From Paenibacillus tundrae (GTDB taxonomy: Bacteria > Bacillota > Bacilli > Paenibacillales > Paenibacillaceae): 64,000 bases of DNA. The stretch spans positions 2,790,001 to 2,854,000 of the forward strand of contig NZ_CP145605.1 of assembly GCF_036884255.1 (NCBI RefSeq), in the 5' to 3' direction. The stretch's first letter is position 1. Each line of letters begins with the position of its first letter. Under the pieces are notes generated by a model that ran no database searches, was not told where the DNA came from, and was given only the letters and a program-made list of their open reading frames with translations. The position numbers and the translations under genes were made by a program. Positions 62,905 to 64,000 of the stretch are shown piece after piece.

Positions 62905-64000
62905 AGAAAAGAGACCGCTGCATACGTCGCTGACACTGGACTTTCTGTTATTTAACTTCTTTCTGCTATTACTCGTACTGGTTGTATATATTATCGTATC
63001 ACTTGATGTCGTTGATTTTCGTATCTCTGACCATATCGTCGATCCCGATCTGAATGTAGAAGCGCATGTGTATGTGGCTGAACTGGAGAAGGCAAGGGGT
63101 CAGGAAGGTACGGGGGTCACGTCCAATATCGAAACGCAGCGACTGGAGGATAGCGGTGGATGGTTAGAGATTTTGAATGCAGATCGCTCCGTTGTAAGTT
63201 CAGTAGGCAGTAAAAAGGACGCCATTAACCAGTACACGGAGTCCGAGTTATTTGCCAAGTTAGAAAATCGCAGCGACCAGCCCTATTATTATTCCATTTC
63301 CCCGTTCGTAGCAGAGGGAGAAGCAAAGTACCTTTTACTCAAACTTCCACGGGATCTGGTAAGCATTCGGATGAATGATAACCAACTGATTACTAATCTC
63401 AAGCATCCCTTGCCATTTTACATCTTGGTAGGTATTGGACTTCTGCTCGTGCTGACGATTGTATACAGCTATTGGGTTGCCAAGCGAATTAAGAAACCGC
63501 TTCGAGTGTTATCGCTGGGGCTCACCCAAATGATTCGGGGGAATTACAGTACACGCATGTCCATATCTGCCGAGAAGGAGTTTGTGCAGATTGGTGAGAC
63601 CTTTAACTTTATGGCAGATGTGATTGAGAAGACGTCGGCCGAGAAACGTTACGCGGAAGAAAGCAAGCAACGACTCATCGTGGATCTTTCGCATGATCTC
63701 AAGACACCGATCACCTCGATTCAAGGTTATGCTCAGGCGCTGGTTGAAGGTCGTGTTGGTGATGCGGAGAGACAACAACGGTATCTAGGCTACATTCACA
63801 ATAAATCTGTACAAGTTGCACGAATGATCCAAAATATGCTGGAACTGCTCAAGGTGGATTCACCCGACTTCCATATGAGCATCAAGCAGCGTGAGATTGG
63901 AGAATTTGTGCGTGAGATTATGGCCGATACGTATGGGGAAATTGAGCAAAATCAGTTTGTACTGCATGTCCTCGTACCAGATGAAGAAATCTATGCCCGG
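62882..64000 (+). CDS. sensor histidine kinase (partial, cut by window end)
   Basis: 373 residues visible, no stop before 64000. TTG 62882 overlaps the regulator gene by 23 nt and follows AGGAT by 7 nt. MKRLWKTREKRP leads to TM1 (about 18-40), an extracellular sensor (to about 175), TM2 (ILVGIGLLLVLTIVYSYW), HAMP (KKPLRVLSLGLTQMIRG) and HisKA with VDLSHDLKTPITS (His271). The ATPase domain lies beyond the window. Pairs with the upstream regulator; signal unknown. Confidence 0.88.
   Translation, partial: MKRLWKTREKRPLHTSLTLDFLLFNFFLLLLVLVVYIIVSLDVVDFRISDHIVDPDLNVEAHVYVAELEKARGQEGTGVTSNIETQRLEDSGGWLEILNADRSVVSSVGSKKDAINQYTESELFAKLENRSDQPYYYSISPFVAEGEAKYLLLKLPRDLVSIRMNDNQLITNLKHPLPFYILVGIGLLLVLTIVYSYWVAKRIKKPLRVLSLGLTQMIRGNYSTRMSISAEKEFVQIGETFNFMADVIEKTSAEKRYAEESKQRLIVDLSHDLKTPITSIQGYAQALVEGRVGDAERQQRYLGYIHNKSVQVARMIQNMLELLKVDSPDFHMSIKQREIGEFVREIMADTYGEIEQNQFVLHVLVPDEEIYAR

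Overview
The window looks like chromosomal DNA of a Paenibacillus or close relative. Clues are three proteins with S-layer homology or cohesin/dockerin domains, a des-desK-desR membrane-fluidity locus very like that of Bacillus, a membrane-bound AraC regulator next to an Lpl-type sugar ABC transporter, strong AAGGAGG-type ribosome sites, and frequent TTG/GTG starts. I see no rRNA, tRNA, insertion sequence, prophage or CRISPR array. Names rest on reading translated sequence and recalled family motifs; no search was run.

Layout. 1-1.9 kb: secreted CE4 deacetylase and a lipoprotein. 2-5 kb: desR, desK and des on the minus strand; the desaturase promoter has an inverted repeat just upstream of a weak -35, and desK probably starts at ATT. 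5.3-7.9 kb: a YitT-type membrane protein and a membrane-anchored HExxH protease-like protein. 8.1-20.9 kb: a carbohydrate region with a ROK repressor, ROK kinase, MFS permease, membrane AraC regulator, solute-binding lipoprotein, two permeases, an unrecognised enzyme-like protein and a TIM-barrel isomerase/epimerase. 21-26.2 kb: a ComP-like kinase/regulator pair and an SLH-anchored serine hydrolase. 26.5-33.9 kb: a P-loop kinase, PadR plus a SEDS (FtsW/RodA) protein with an N-terminal prefix domain, an SgrR-type regulator, a DUF4173 protein, and a small membrane ORF in front of yidC. 34-38.9 kb: LuxR regulator, methyltransferase, saccharopine-dehydrogenase-like protein, small protein, mtaD. 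39.1-42.6 kb: a dockerin protein followed by a cohesin-SLH scaffold protein. 43-49.6 kb: UbiD-type decarboxylase, HD-GYP phosphodiesterase, SRPBCC protein, two small membrane proteins, MFS/TetR pair. 49.7-53.7 kb: LacI regulator and bdhA with matching operators, then a secreted propeller-like protein. 54.2-64 kb: nagZ lipoprotein, a Bce-type RR-HK-ABC module, an HpaB-type hydroxylase, and an OmpR-type regulator with a kinase cut by the window end.

The most notable observation is at 32.7-33.0 kb. A 116-codon ORF with one N-terminal membrane segment and an Arg-rich then acidic stretch (residues 65-79) precedes yidC. Immediately after that stretch the mRNA can form a perfect 12-bp hairpin that covers part of the yidC Shine-Dalgarno. 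This is the layout of the B. subtilis mifM-yidC2 sensor, in which ribosome arrest opens the hairpin, but the peptide itself is different. The second is the dockerin/cohesin-SLH gene pair, which looks like a minimal surface-display system without cellulases. The third is the PadR-controlled SEDS fusion.

Most two-gene overlaps (desK/desR, kinase/regulator at 21.7 kb, padR/SEDS, methyltransferase/dehydrogenase, Bce genes, last regulator/kinase) indicate translational coupling. The regulatory palindromes listed are sequence observations; the proteins assigned to them are inferred from position.
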